This document shows, piece after piece, positions 8,077-16,369 of a DNA stretch of 64,000 nt (its first letter is position 1; each line of letters opens with the position of its first letter). Both the position numbers and the translations under genes were made by a program. The notes beneath the pieces were generated by a model. It was given only the letters and a program-made list of their open reading frames with translations. It had not been told where the DNA came from and did no database searches. The DNA comes from Nonomuraea sp. MG754425 (lineage in GTDB: Bacteria; Actinomycetota; Actinomycetes; Streptosporangiales; Streptosporangiaceae), in NCBI RefSeq assembly GCF_021699195.1, contig NZ_SSXE01000004.1, forward strand, positions 1 to 64,000, read 5' to 3'.

Positions 8077-9321
8077 TCAGGCCCGCAGTTCCAGCATCGT
8101 GATCTCCGGGGGCGCTCCGACCCGTACCGGCGGGCCCCAGAAGCCCGCCCCTCTGCTCACGTACACCTGCGTGCCCGCCACCTCGGCCAGCCCCGACACG
8201 ACCGGCTGCTGCAACCCCACCACCAGGTTGAACGGCGCGATCTGCCCGCCGTGCGTGTGCCCGGACAGTTGCAGGTCCACGCCGTGCCGCGCGGCCTCGG
8301 TCACCTGGATGGGCTGGTGCGCGAGCAGCACCGTGGAACGGCCGGTGTCGCGCCCGCCGAGCGCCTTGCCGAAGTCGGGCCCGTCGCCCGCGGCGGCCCC
8401 GCCGACGTCGTTCACGCCGGCCAGGTCGAGCACGGCGCCCTGGTGCGCGATCTCCACGCGCTCGTTCCGCAGTGAGCGTACGCCCAGTGCCCCCAGCTCC
8501 TCGATCCACTCGCCCGGCCCCTCGGGGAGGAAGTACTCGTGGTTGCCGGTCACGAAATAGGCCCCGTAGCGGGATTCCAGGTTCCGCAACGGCCGCGCCA
8601 GCGGCCCGAGGTGGGCCACCGTCCCGTCCACCAGGTCGCCCACGATGGCCACCACGTCGGCCTGGAGCCCGTTGATCATCCGGACGATCCGCTCAGTGTG
8701 CCCGAGGCCCGTCAGCGGACCGAGGTGGATGTCGCTCACCACGGCGAAGCGCAGGCCGCTGAGCCGCGGGTCCAGCTTCGGCAGCGTGACGCCCACCCGC
8801 TCGATCACGGGGTCGCCCAGCGCGCTCGACATGCCGTACCCGACCGTGCCCAGGGCGCTCGCCCCGGCGATGGCGGCGGTGGTCCGTCCGAGGAAGAGCC
8901 GCCTGCTCATGGAGGTCACCCCTGGCGCGGAGACGGCCGGAGGCGTACCGGTCTCCTCGGCGGCCGGCGCGGCCGGACCCGCCAGCACCGCGACCGGCTC
9001 CGGCCGCGGTTCGGCGACCCGCGCGCGCCGCTCGGCGCGGCGCAGGAACCCCGCCGCCACGGCCCGCGGCACCTCCAGCAGGACGAGGATGACGACCAGG
9101 TAGAACAGCACCGCCAGCCAGATGTAGCCCGGCCAGGCCAGCCAGGTCTCCAGCCCCATCCGCGTGCCCACGAACGTCACCGCGAGCACCACGAACAACC
9201 CGGCCAGCGCCCAGGTCATGGCCTTGCGCAGCCGCCCGGGGCCGGTGGTCTGGCGCACCAGGCGGTGCCACAGATACCCATGCGCGCCCAGCACCAGGGT
9301 CACGAAGACCAGAACGATCAC
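8077..9321 (-). CDS. Membrane-anchored metallophosphoesterase
   Basis: A 414-residue protein with three or four membrane segments in residues 1-90, a charged, proline-rich linker, a twin-arginine-like SRRLFLGRT motif followed by another hydrophobic stretch (residues 139-160), and then a calcineurin-type phosphoesterase domain. All metal motifs are visible: D-I-H (197-199), GDLVDG (D229), GNHEY (N260, H261) and GHTHGGQ. This matches the YaeI/YkuE group of membrane-associated metallophosphoesterases; substrates in that group are largely undefined. The start is a GTG without a clear ribosome site. It lies downstream of topA on the same strand, separated by a 13-bp hairpin, so it is probably a separate transcript. 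Confidence 0.85.
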   Translation of the reverse strand: MIVLVFVTLVLGAHGYLWHRLVRQTTGPGRLRKAMTWALAGLFVVLAVTFVGTRMGLETWLAWPGYIWLAVLFYLVVILVLLEVPRAVAAGFLRRAERRARVAEPRPEPVAVLAGPAAPAAEETGTPPAVSAPGVTSMSRRLFLGRTTAAIAGASALGTVGYGMSSALGDPVIERVGVTLPKLDPRLSGLRFAVVSDIHLGPLTGLGHTERIVRMINGLQADVVAIVGDLVDGTVAHLGPLARPLRNLESRYGAYFVTGNHEYFLPEGPGEWIEELGALGVRSLRNERVEIAHQGAVLDLAGVNDVGGAAAGDGPDFGKALGGRDTGRSTVLLAHQPIQVTEAARHGVDLQLSGHTHGGQIAPFNLVVGLQQPVVSGLAEVAGTQVYVSRGAGFWGPPVRVGAPPEITMLELRA

Positions 9322-9379
9322 GGAACCGATGCTACGTCCGGCAACCCGGAAATGGCGGCGTACGTCCCGTTTCGCGCTC

Positions 9380-9439
9380 GGTCGTGAGCGGGCTCACATC
9401 GGACGTCGCGAGCCACCCGCCCACGACCCGCTCACGACC
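9380..9439 (-). terminator. 13-bp inverted repeat after topA
   Basis: GGTCGTGAGCGGG (9380-9392) and its exact complement CCCGCTCACGACC (9427-9439) flank a 34-base loop, immediately downstream of the topA stop. It is a plausible high-GC terminator between topA and the phosphoesterase gene, but the loop is long and there is no T run. Confidence 0.5.
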
Positions 9440-9442
9440 CGG

Positions 9443-12160
9443 TCACGACTTGGCCGCGGGCTTCTTCGCCGGAGCCTTCTTCGCGGGCGTCTTCCGCGTC
9501 GTGCTCTTCGTGGTGCTCTTGGCCGTGCTCTTCTTGGGTGCCGGCGCCCGCTCACGCCGCTCGGCCAGCAGCTCGCCCGCCCGCTCGATCGTGATGTCCT
9601 CGACCGTGTCGCCCTTGCGCAGCGACGCGTTCGTCTCGCCGTCGGTCACGTACGGCCCGAACCGGCCCTCCTTGACCACGACGGGCTTCTTGGAGTTGGG
9701 ATCGTCGCCCAGCTCGCGCAGCGGCGCGGCGGCCGCGGCCCGGCCCCGTCCGCGCTGCTTGGGCTGCGCGAACAGCTCCTTGGCCTGCTCGATCGTGACC
9801 GTGAGCAGCGCCTCCTCCGAGGCCAGCGACCGGGAGTCGGTGCCCTTCTTCAGGTACGGCCCGAACTTCCCGTTGTGCGCGACGACCTCGTCGCCCTCCA
9901 GCTCGCCCACCACCCGCGGGATCGACAGCAGCCGCAGCGCGTCCTCCAGCGTGATCGTGTCCAGCGACATGGACTTGAACAGCGAGCTGGTGCGCGGCTT
10001 CGGCGCGTCGGCCTTCTTCGTCCGCCGCTTCGGGGCCTCCTCGTCGGCCGCCGGCTCGGGCAGGACCTCCGTCACATAAGGCCCGTAGCGGCCGTCCTTG
10101 GCCACGATCGTGTGCCCGGTCACCGGGTCGGTACCGAGCTCCCGGTCGCCGGTCGGCCGCGAGAACAGCTCCTCGGCCTTCTCCCCGGTCAGCTCGTCGG
10201 GCGTCATGTCCTCGGGCACGTTGACCCGCGCGCCGTCGCGGTCGAGGTACGGGCCGTACCGGCCGACCCGCAGCACGATGTCGGTCCCCTTCACCGGGAA
10301 CGAGCTGATCTCCTTGGCGTCGATGTCACCCAGGTCGGTGACCATCTCCTTCAGGCCCTCGTCGCCGTCGGTGCCGTAGTAGAAGCGCTGCAACTCGGGC
10401 ACCCGTTCCGCCCGGTCGTTGGCGATGTCGTCGAGGACCTTCTCCATGTCGGCCGTGAAGTCGTAGTCGACCAGGTTCCCGAAGTGCTGCTCCAGCAGGT
10501 TGACCACGGCGAACGCCAGGAACGACGGCACCAGCGCCGTGCCCTTCTTGAACACGTAGCCGCGGTCGAGGATGGTCCCGATGATCGAGGCGTACGTGGA
10601 GGGCCGGCCGATCTCCCGGTCCTCCAGCTCCTTGACCAGCGACGCCTCGGTGTAGCGCGCGGGCGGCTTGGTCGAGTGCCCGGCCACGTCGAGCCGCGTG
10701 AGGCTGAGCACGTCGTTCTCCGCCAGGTTCGGCAGGCGCTTCTCGGAGTCGTCGCGGTCGGTGGACGGGTCGTCGGCCCCCTCGACGTACGCCTTCAGGA
10801 AGCCGTAGAACGTGATCGTCCGGCCGGACGCGCTGAACTCGACGTCCTCGCCCGCCGACGACCTGCCGCCGGCCTTCACCGTGATCGACTCGCCGACCGC
10901 GTCCTTCATCTGCGAGGACACGGTGCGCTGCCAGATCAGCTCGTACAGCCGGAACATGTCGCCGGACAGCCCGGTCTCGCCCGGCGTGCGGAACTCCTCA
11001 CCCGACGGCCTGATCGCCTCGTGCGCCTCCTGCGCGCTCTTCACCTTGCTGGAGTAGACGCGCGGCTTGTCCGGGACGTACGCGGCGCCGTACAGCTTGA
11101 TGGCCTGCGAACGCGCCGCCGCCACCGCCGTCTCCGACAGCGTGATGCTGTCGGTACGCATGTAGGTGATGAACCCGTTCTCGTAGAGCCGCTGCGCGAC
11201 CTGCATCGTGTACTTGGCGGAGAACCCCAGCTTCCGGCTGGCCTCCTGCTGCAACGTGGTCGTCCGGAACGGCGCGTACGGCTTGCGCGTGTACGGCTTG
11301 CGCTCGACGGACCTGACCGCGAACGACGACTCTTGCAACCGCCCGGCCAGCTCACCCGCGGCGGCCTCGGTCAGGTGCAGCACGTTGGCGCCGCCCTTGA
11401 GCTGCCCCGTGCTGGCGAAGTCGCGCCCCTGGGCCACCCGCTTGCCGTCGACCTGGCTCAGCGTGGCGGTGAAGTCGTGCGGGCGCTCGTCGGGCTTGCC
11501 GGTGTCGAAGAGCGCCTGCAGGTCCCAGTAGTGGGCGGGGGTGAACGCCATGCGCTCGCGCTCGCGCTCCACCACCAGCCGCGTCGCCACCGACTGCACG
11601 CGCCCGGCCGACAGCCGCGGCTTGACCTTCTTCCACAGGACGGGGCTGACCTCGTAGCCGTAGAGCCGGTCGAGGATGCGCCGCGTCTCCTGGGCGTCGA
11701 CCAGACGGAGGTTGAGGTCGCGCGGGTTGGCCACGGCGTCCCGGATCGCCTGCGGGGTGATCTCGTGGAACACCATGCGGTGCACGGGGACCTTGGGCTT
11801 GAGCACCTCGCGCAGGTGCCAGGCGATGGCCTCGCCCTCGCGGTCCTCGTCAGTGGCCAGGTAGAGCTCGTCAGCATCCTTCAGCAACTGCCGCAACTTG
11901 GCTACCTGCGACCGTTTGTCGGGGTTGACGACGTACAGCGGCTCGAACTCGTGCTCGACGTTCACCCCGAGCCGGGCCCACGGCGCTCCCTTGAACTTCT
12001 CAGGGATGTCGTCGGCCTTCTCGGGCAGGTCGCGGATGTGACCGATGCTCGATTCGACGATGTAGCCGCGCCCGAGGTACCCGGCGATCGTCTTCGCCTT
12101 GGCCGGCGACTCGACGATCACCAGGCGTGTTCCGCCGGCGCTGCCGTTCTGTGCTGGCAC
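9443..12160 (-). CDS. topA: DNA topoisomerase I
   Basis: A 905-residue type IA topoisomerase that relaxes negative supercoils. The TOPRIM domain begins RLVIVESPAKAKTI and contains DEDREGEAIAWH. The catalytic tyrosine is Y333 in GFITYMRTDS. Several repeated C-terminal DNA-binding modules each contain a G-R-Y/F-G-P-Y/F core, and the protein ends in a Lys/Ala-rich tail typical of actinobacterial TopA, which aids processivity. I chose the GTG at 12160 with AGGAAG just upstream; the frame is open further up but the extra residues are not TopA-like. topA beside tmk/holB is conserved in actinomycetes. Confidence 0.97.
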   Translation of the reverse strand: MPAQNGSAGGTRLVIVESPAKAKTIAGYLGRGYIVESSIGHIRDLPEKADDIPEKFKGAPWARLGVNVEHEFEPLYVVNPDKRSQVAKLRQLLKDADELYLATDEDREGEAIAWHLREVLKPKVPVHRMVFHEITPQAIRDAVANPRDLNLRLVDAQETRRILDRLYGYEVSPVLWKKVKPRLSAGRVQSVATRLVVERERERMAFTPAHYWDLQALFDTGKPDERPHDFTATLSQVDGKRVAQGRDFASTGQLKGGANVLHLTEAAAGELAGRLQESSFAVRSVERKPYTRKPYAPFRTTTLQQEASRKLGFSAKYTMQVAQRLYENGFITYMRTDSITLSETAVAAARSQAIKLYGAAYVPDKPRVYSSKVKSAQEAHEAIRPSGEEFRTPGETGLSGDMFRLYELIWQRTVSSQMKDAVGESITVKAGGRSSAGEDVEFSASGRTITFYGFLKAYVEGADDPSTDRDDSEKRLPNLAENDVLSLTRLDVAGHSTKPPARYTEASLVKELEDREIGRPSTYASIIGTILDRGYVFKKGTALVPSFLAFAVVNLLEQHFGNLVDYDFTADMEKVLDDIANDRAERVPELQRFYYGTDGDEGLKEMVTDLGDIDAKEISSFPVKGTDIVLRVGRYGPYLDRDGARVNVPEDMTPDELTGEKAEELFSRPTGDRELGTDPVTGHTIVAKDGRYGPYVTEVLPEPAADEEAPKRRTKKADAPKPRTSSLFKSMSLDTITLEDALRLLSIPRVVGELEGDEVVAHNGKFGPYLKKGTDSRSLASEEALLTVTIEQAKELFAQPKQRGRGRAAAAAPLRELGDDPNSKKPVVVKEGRFGPYVTDGETNASLRKGDTVEDITIERAGELLAERRERAPAPKKSTAKSTTKSTTRKTPAKKAPAKKPAAKS

Positions 12161-12349
12161 GCTGCTTCCTACCTCGCTGTTCGCTTGCAAATCCCCCTGC
12201 CGGGAGTCGGCACAGACTGAAAGGTAACCCGACTCGCGGAAATTTCCTTCCCCCGGGCTACCCACTAGCTTCCGGGTCCACCCACAAGCACGCAGAATAA
12301 GGCCCACCGAGCGGCATGGCGCCCTGACTCACCCTGGAGACTAATCGTT

Positions 12350-12535
12350 GTGCTCGACTACTCCTACATGGATATCTTCATTCCGCGCGACCTCACTCGC
12401 GAAGCAGCACGTCAACTGCTCACTGAACACGCGGAGTACGGACGGTGGGAGCTCGCGCGCGTGCGCGTATACCCCGACGGCAGCCGTCATGTACGCCTTC
12501 GGCGCAAGGTCATACGCGTACGCAGCACGCTTTGA
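12350..12535 (+). CDS. DUF5703 family small protein
   Basis: A 61-residue protein reading MLDYSYMDIFIPRDLTRE, then QLLTEHAEYGRWELARVRVYPDG and a basic end (RLRRKVIRVR). This matches the pattern I know for DUF5703, a small family conserved in filamentous actinomycetes and often found near topA. Function unknown. The start is a GTG with GGAGA at 12336-12340. It is divergent from topA and converges on the chaplin gene. Confidence 0.75.
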   Translation: MLDYSYMDIFIPRDLTREAARQLLTEHAEYGRWELARVRVYPDGSRHVRLRRKVIRVRSTL

Positions 12536-12564
12536 TCGCGAACGGGCCGACCCTGAACATGGCT

Positions 12565-12600
12565 TTGCCCGCCCCGGGGCCGCGCCCCCGGAACGGGCAA
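12565..12600. terminator. Hairpin between convergent DUF5703 and chaplin genes
   Basis: Outer arms TTGCCCG and CGGGCAA enclose a second GC-rich stem (CCCCGGGG against CCCCCGG). It is placed where both converging transcripts would end, with an A-rich flank on the plus strand. Confidence 0.65.
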
Positions 12601-12672
12601 AACGTCTATCTCGGACTAGTACTCACAAGGCGTGAACAGTAGCCGTTGCGTGTTACGTACTTCCTGATTTCC

Positions 12673-14823
12673 TTACTTACGGCCGAACCGGAACCGGCGG
12701 GCCGTCGCGAACAGCGTCGCCGACGCGGCGAGCATCGAGCCGAGCAGCAGCGCGAGCACGGAGCCGGTGTTCATGCCGGTCACGCCGGCGGGCTGCTCGG
12801 CGCTCATCAGGCCGATGTCGCCGACGGGCAGGCTGCGGGTGGTCGAGGCCACCGCGCCACCGGCCGGGGTGGAGGCGATCAGGTCGGTGGCCGGGGCGAG
12901 CGGCGAGCCCGAACGCGACGTGGCGGAGCGGCCCCTGCCGTCGGCGGGCGCGGCGTGCGGCATCCGTCCAGGCTGAGCGGGCGCCTGGGACAGGCCGGGC
13001 AGTTCGGGAAGCTGCGGCAGGCCGAACGTCTGGGTGGCGTCCTGGACGGCCGGAACCTGCCTGGTCACGTCCTGGACGACCGGGACCTGCCCGCTGACGT
13101 CCCGGACGACCGGGAGCTGCCCCGTGACGTTCCCCACACCTTCGAGCTGCCTGGTGGCCCCAGCGGGGCCGCCTACGCCCGCGACCTGCGGAGCGACGCC
13201 TTCCGTGCCCGGCACCCGCTGGGTCAGCCCCGCGGCGTCGAGACCCTGGAGCTGCTGGGTGACCTCGCCGAGCTTGCCGGCGACGTCCCCGGTCCCGCCG
13301 AGCACCGGCACGGCCGGCGTGATGGGCAGCAGGCCGCCCTTGGCCGCCGAGAGCTTGCTGCTGGTACGGGTGAAACCGAAGAAACCGCCGGGGCCCTCGT
13401 GACGGGGCCGGCCGACGTTCGCGCCGCCCAGGCAGCCGGCGGCGGCGTCACCCAGCACGGCCGCGGCGTTGCCGCAGACGTTGATCGGCGCCGCGATCGG
13501 CGCGACCGCCTGGTTCCCGCTCAGCACACCGCCCGCACCCGAGGTGCGGTTGCCGCCCGCGCCGACACCGTCGTGCGTCCAGACGCCGGCGCCGCCCGTG
13601 CAGCGCGCCTTGGACACGCCCAGCACCGCGGCCGCGTTGCCGCAGACGTCGATCGGCGCCGCGATCGGCGCGACCGCCTGGTTGCCGCCCAGCACGCCAC
13701 CCGCACCCGAGGTGTAGTTGCCGCCCGCGGTCCGGCCGGACCGGTGGACGGTGGCCCCGCCCTTGCACCCGGCGAAGGCGTGGCCGAGCACGGCCACGGC
13801 GTTGCCGCACACGTCGATCGGCGCCGCGATCGGCGCGACCGCCTGGTTCCCGCTCAGCACACCGCCCGCACCCGAGGTACGGTTGCCGCCCGCGCCGGCC
13901 TGCTCGACCTTGGCGCCGCCCTGGCACCCGGCGGTGGCGTTGCCCACGGCGTTGCCGCAGGCGTCCACCGGCAGGCTGACCGGCGCGACGACCTGGTTGC
14001 CGCTGCCGGCCCCGAAGCGCCCGTCGGTGTCGTTGCCCGTCGAGCCCGCGGTCATGTGGCGGGCCTTGGACTGGTAGTGCTGGCCGGGCCCGCCGTGGTT
14101 GTTGACGGATGAGCCGCCCTTGCAGCCGGAGAAGGCCTTCCCGATCGCGGCCACCGAGTTGCCGCAGATGTTGATGGGCACGGAGACGGGGGCGATCACC
14201 TGGTTGCCGCCGAGCACGCTGCCGTTGCCGGACGTACGGTTGCCGCCCACCCCCCGGCCCGTGTTGTGCACCGCGGCGCCGCCGACGCAGCCCGCCGTCG
14301 AGTCGCCGAAGATGGCCACCGCGTTGCCGCAGGCGTTGATCGGCGCCGAGATGGGCGCCGTGATCTGGTTGCCGCCCAGCACGCTGCCGTTGCCCGACGT
14401 ACGGTTGTCGCCCGCGCCGCCCCTGCCCTGGGTGCGTACGGTGGAGCCGCCCTTGCAGCCCGCGTCCGACTTGCCGATCAGGGAGACCGCGTTGCCACAG
14501 GCGTTGACCGGGACGCTGATCGGCGCGTTGATCTGGTTGCCGCCACCGACCGAGCCGTTGCCCGAGGTGTTGTTGGGAATGCCGGGACGGCCCTGGTTGA
14601 CGACCTGAGCGCCGCCCTGGGAGGTCGCCTCCGACTTGCCGACCGCGGAGACGGCGTTGCCGCTGATGTCGATCGGGATGGAGATCGGCAGGTCTACCTG
14701 GTTGCCGCCGAGCACACTGCCGTTGCCCGAGGTGTCGGCCACCGCGGTACCGGCGGCGCCGAACGACATGACGGCCACGGCCAGAAGGGCCGCTGGGCTC
14801 GATGCCCTCACCCACGTACGCAT
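12673..14823 (-). CDS. Large multi-repeat chaplin-family surface protein
   Basis: A 716-residue exported protein. A Sec signal peptide (about residues 1-29, ending GTAVA/DTSG) is followed by eight chaplin-like repeats of about 50-60 residues. Each has a T-S-G-x-G-x-V-x-x-G-N-Q start, a hydrophobic A-P-I/V-x-x-P-I/V strand, C-G-N-A/S and G-C-x-G-G. Repeats 2-8 keep the cysteine pair; repeat 1 has lost both. The C-terminal third is proline- and valine-rich with a roughly ten-residue imperfect repeat (G-Q-V-P-V-V-Q-D-V-T), then a hydrophobic segment (TGSVLALLLGSMLAASATLF) and a basic tail, but no LPXTG or LAXTG motif. Chaplins form amyloid-like hydrophobic coats on aerial hyphae and spores. Streptomyces long chaplins have two such domains, so eight is many. 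AGGAGC precedes the ATG by eight bases. Confidence 0.85.
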   Translation of the reverse strand: MRTWVRASSPAALLAVAVMSFGAAGTAVADTSGNGSVLGGNQVDLPISIPIDISGNAVSAVGKSEATSQGGAQVVNQGRPGIPNNTSGNGSVGGGNQINAPISVPVNACGNAVSLIGKSDAGCKGGSTVRTQGRGGAGDNRTSGNGSVLGGNQITAPISAPINACGNAVAIFGDSTAGCVGGAAVHNTGRGVGGNRTSGNGSVLGGNQVIAPVSVPINICGNSVAAIGKAFSGCKGGSSVNNHGGPGQHYQSKARHMTAGSTGNDTDGRFGAGSGNQVVAPVSLPVDACGNAVGNATAGCQGGAKVEQAGAGGNRTSGAGGVLSGNQAVAPIAAPIDVCGNAVAVLGHAFAGCKGGATVHRSGRTAGGNYTSGAGGVLGGNQAVAPIAAPIDVCGNAAAVLGVSKARCTGGAGVWTHDGVGAGGNRTSGAGGVLSGNQAVAPIAAPINVCGNAAAVLGDAAAGCLGGANVGRPRHEGPGGFFGFTRTSSKLSAAKGGLLPITPAVPVLGGTGDVAGKLGEVTQQLQGLDAAGLTQRVPGTEGVAPQVAGVGGPAGATRQLEGVGNVTGQLPVVRDVSGQVPVVQDVTRQVPAVQDATQTFGLPQLPELPGLSQAPAQPGRMPHAAPADGRGRSATSRSGSPLAPATDLIASTPAGGAVASTTRSLPVGDIGLMSAEQPAGVTGMNTGSVLALLLGSMLAASATLFATARRFRFGRK
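13469..13896 (-). repeat. Near-identical DNA repeats within the chaplin gene
   Basis: The segments 13469-13563 and 13802-13896 differ at only about three of 95 bases by eye, while the repeat between them (about 13638-13730) is more diverged. They encode the C-G-N to G-A-G-G-V parts of repeats 8 and 6. This indicates recent duplication or gene conversion and a likely copy-number-unstable array. Confidence 0.8.
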
Positions 14824-15298
14824 GATGAATGCTCCTAGTGGTTCTTGGGGGATTACCTGAAAAGGGTTCGCGGGCATGCCCGAGGCCATGCGGGATCACC
14901 CGCACAGCGGGGACCTCGGACGTGCGAACCTGTGGAACTGACGTGATTCACCCGCGGGCGGAGGGATTACCGGCGGTCTTCGGACCGCGCTCCGCCGCAC
15001 TTACCGTGAAGATCGGACGGCTCTCGTTCGAGATCTTTCGAAAAGCGCCTTCGAGAAGGGATTTCTCTTCAGGAAGCGGCTTTGCGAATCCTCGAGAATC
15101 CTCGAGAGTCGGAACGCCGGTCGGCCCGGCTCCGATCGGCTCTCGCCCGCGGCGCTCTCGGGGCCGCTCCGGGCCACTACGGGGCCGGCGTCGACGCTGA
15201 GCCGTCATCGGCTCCGAACCGTCGATCGCGATCACCCGTCGCCCGTGGCGCGTTACCCGTCGCCCTGGTCGGCGCAAGCCGGCGTCCTGGGGCGGGGA
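14824..15298. other. Intergenic region upstream of the chaplin gene
   Basis: About 475 bp between two minus-strand genes, presumably holding the chaplin promoter and leader. It contains a 12-bp palindrome CGGGCATGCCCG (14871-14882), a cluster of TCGAGA-like motifs between 15030 and 15110, and a 10-bp tandem repeat (see separate entry). A 109-codon open frame on the minus strand (14948-15277) is very Arg/Pro-rich and looks like chance. Confidence 0.5.
15086..15105. repeat. Two-copy 10-bp tandem repeat
   Basis: GAATCCTCGA occurs twice head to tail and is followed by GAG, giving two CTCGAG hexamers ten bases apart. One helical turn of spacing suggests side-by-side protein binding upstream of the chaplin gene, but I cannot name a factor. 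Confidence 0.5.
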
Positions 15299-15898
15299 TC
15301 AGTCAGGTGAGAAGGAGGGGTCGTCCGCCGCTGTGCGGACGACCGGGGGAAGGAGCCGCGCCAGGGGGGCGCGGCCCGTTTGCAGCCGAGGGTCGAAACC
15401 AGACCTCGTGGCGTCTCCTGTCGCGGGCCCGAAGGGACCGCTGCCGCCGCCGTTGGGCACCAGGCCGGATGTGTCCAGGATCTTCCCGGCGGAGGAAGGT
15501 GCTGGCAGGCCCGGATCCCGCTGGCTGTTGAGGCCGTCGACCGTGCGTCCGGCCATCGCCTCGGCGTTGTCCGACGCCGAGACCCCGTCGGGGGTGGTGA
15601 GCCCGGCCTGCGCGGCCTCGCTCATGGCCGCCTCCCCTGTCGCCGCGGTGGTGTCCGCAGCCGCCGGGGCGGCGGTGAGCATGCCGAACAGGACAGCGAA
15701 CAGCCACCCGGCGGCCACCAGGGCGCCGATCGTGACTGCCCGAACGACGACCCGCCGGGCATCGGCCGCGAACCGCGCCATCCGATCGCCCAGCTCAGTA
15801 GCCGAATCTTGAACTCGGACAGCCTGGACAGTCACGCGCGGGCGGCGCGCAGCACGAGCTGCCATCACCCTCAACCGCCACACCGCCTCGCGCGTCAC
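15299..15898 (-). CDS. Membrane-anchored or exported protein of unknown function
   Basis: A 199-residue protein with a long basic cytoplasmic start (about 50 residues), one strong hydrophobic segment (VRAVTIGALVAAGWLFAVLFGMLTAAPAAA), and a small polar exterior rich in Ala, Gly, Ser and Pro. The segment ends in an Ala-Pro-Ala-Ala-Ala stretch, so it could be cleaved or act as an anchor. The GTG start fits the long N-terminus, but a later start nearer the hydrophobic segment is possible. No family recognised. It lies directly upstream of the chaplin gene on the same strand, about 475 bp away, and may act in the same surface process (inference from position only). Confidence 0.55.
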   Translation of the reverse strand: MTREAVWRLRVMAARAARRPRVTVQAVRVQDSATELGDRMARFAADARRVVVRAVTIGALVAAGWLFAVLFGMLTAAPAAADTTAATGEAAMSEAAQAGLTTPDGVSASDNAEAMAGRTVDGLNSQRDPGLPAPSSAGKILDTSGLVPNGGGSGPFGPATGDATRSGFDPRLQTGRAPLARLLPPVVRTAADDPSFSPD

Positions 15899-16237
15899 AT
15901 GCCCTCCCGAGCTCCAGAACCGACCTCACGTCGTGAGGCCGGTCCGTGGACTCACCCCTCAACGGTCCGTAACCGTAGCAGCACCCAAGGTTGTCGCAAG
16001 GCCTTTTCTCCCGAGCCCCAGAAATCCACCAACCCTCGACCTCGCAAACCCTCCGTAACCGCCACATCCCCCTGCCGCCCGGCTCACGAGCACCCCATCG
16101 GAGCCTCCAGACCCGCCCATAGGAGGGTGTGGAGCGGGCTCTCGGACGGCGTGCTGATACTTGGTATGACGCACCCCTCAGAGTTTGCTAACCTTACGGA
16201 GCCGACGCGGGATGACGGTCTCGCGTGCAGGCACCAA

Positions 16238-16323
16238 GTCCGGGTGGCGGAATAGGCAGACGCGCTAGCTTGAGGTGCTAGTGCCCAGTGATGGGCATGG
16301 GGGTTCAAGTCCCCCCTCGGACA
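16238..16323 (+). tRNA. tRNA-Leu (anticodon GAG)
   Basis: An 86-base class II tRNA. The acceptor GTCCGGG pairs with CTCGGAC with one G-U, the D arm begins TGGCGGAAT, the anticodon stem CTAGC/GCTAG closes loop TTGAGGT with anticodon GAG, the long variable arm (GTGCCC..GGGCAT) is present, and the T arm is GGGGGTTCAAGTCCCCC. CCA is not encoded. A decayed recombinase lies 45 bp downstream, making this gene a plausible old integration site. Confidence 0.95.
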
Positions 16324-16339
16324 CATACCTTTCGCACAT

Positions 16340-16369
16340 GTGGAGGCCGGGTTGAACCCGAGCCTCCAC
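16340..16369 (+). terminator. Terminator hairpin of tRNA-Leu
   Basis: GTGGAGGC pairs with GCCTCCAC around an inner CGGGTT/AACCCG stem, followed by TAGCTTTTCT. This is a good intrinsic terminator sixteen bases after the tRNA, converging on the recombinase relic. Confidence 0.8.

Noticed and set aside
9164-12220. 1018-codon plus-strand open frame opposite topA
   Set aside because: Antisense shadow of topA with leucine/arginine-rich low-complexity translation; no ribosome site or motif.
12646-14112. 488-codon plus-strand frame within the chaplin gene
   Set aside because: Reads the complement of the chaplin repeats; periodic but not a protein of its own.
13440-14720. Possible CRISPR-like array because of regular repeats
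   Set aside because: Repeats are coding, about 160-170 bp apart, not 30-40 bp direct repeats with unique spacers; they encode chaplin domains.
14948-15277. 109-codon minus-strand frame between the chaplin gene and the membrane protein
   Set aside because: Arg/Pro-rich with no ribosome site and no domain; probably a leader or promoter region.
16084-16326. Minus-strand frame beginning MCPRGDLNPHAHHWALAPQA
   Set aside because: This is the well-known artefact of translating the complement of a tRNA-Leu gene; the tRNA is intact on the plus strand.
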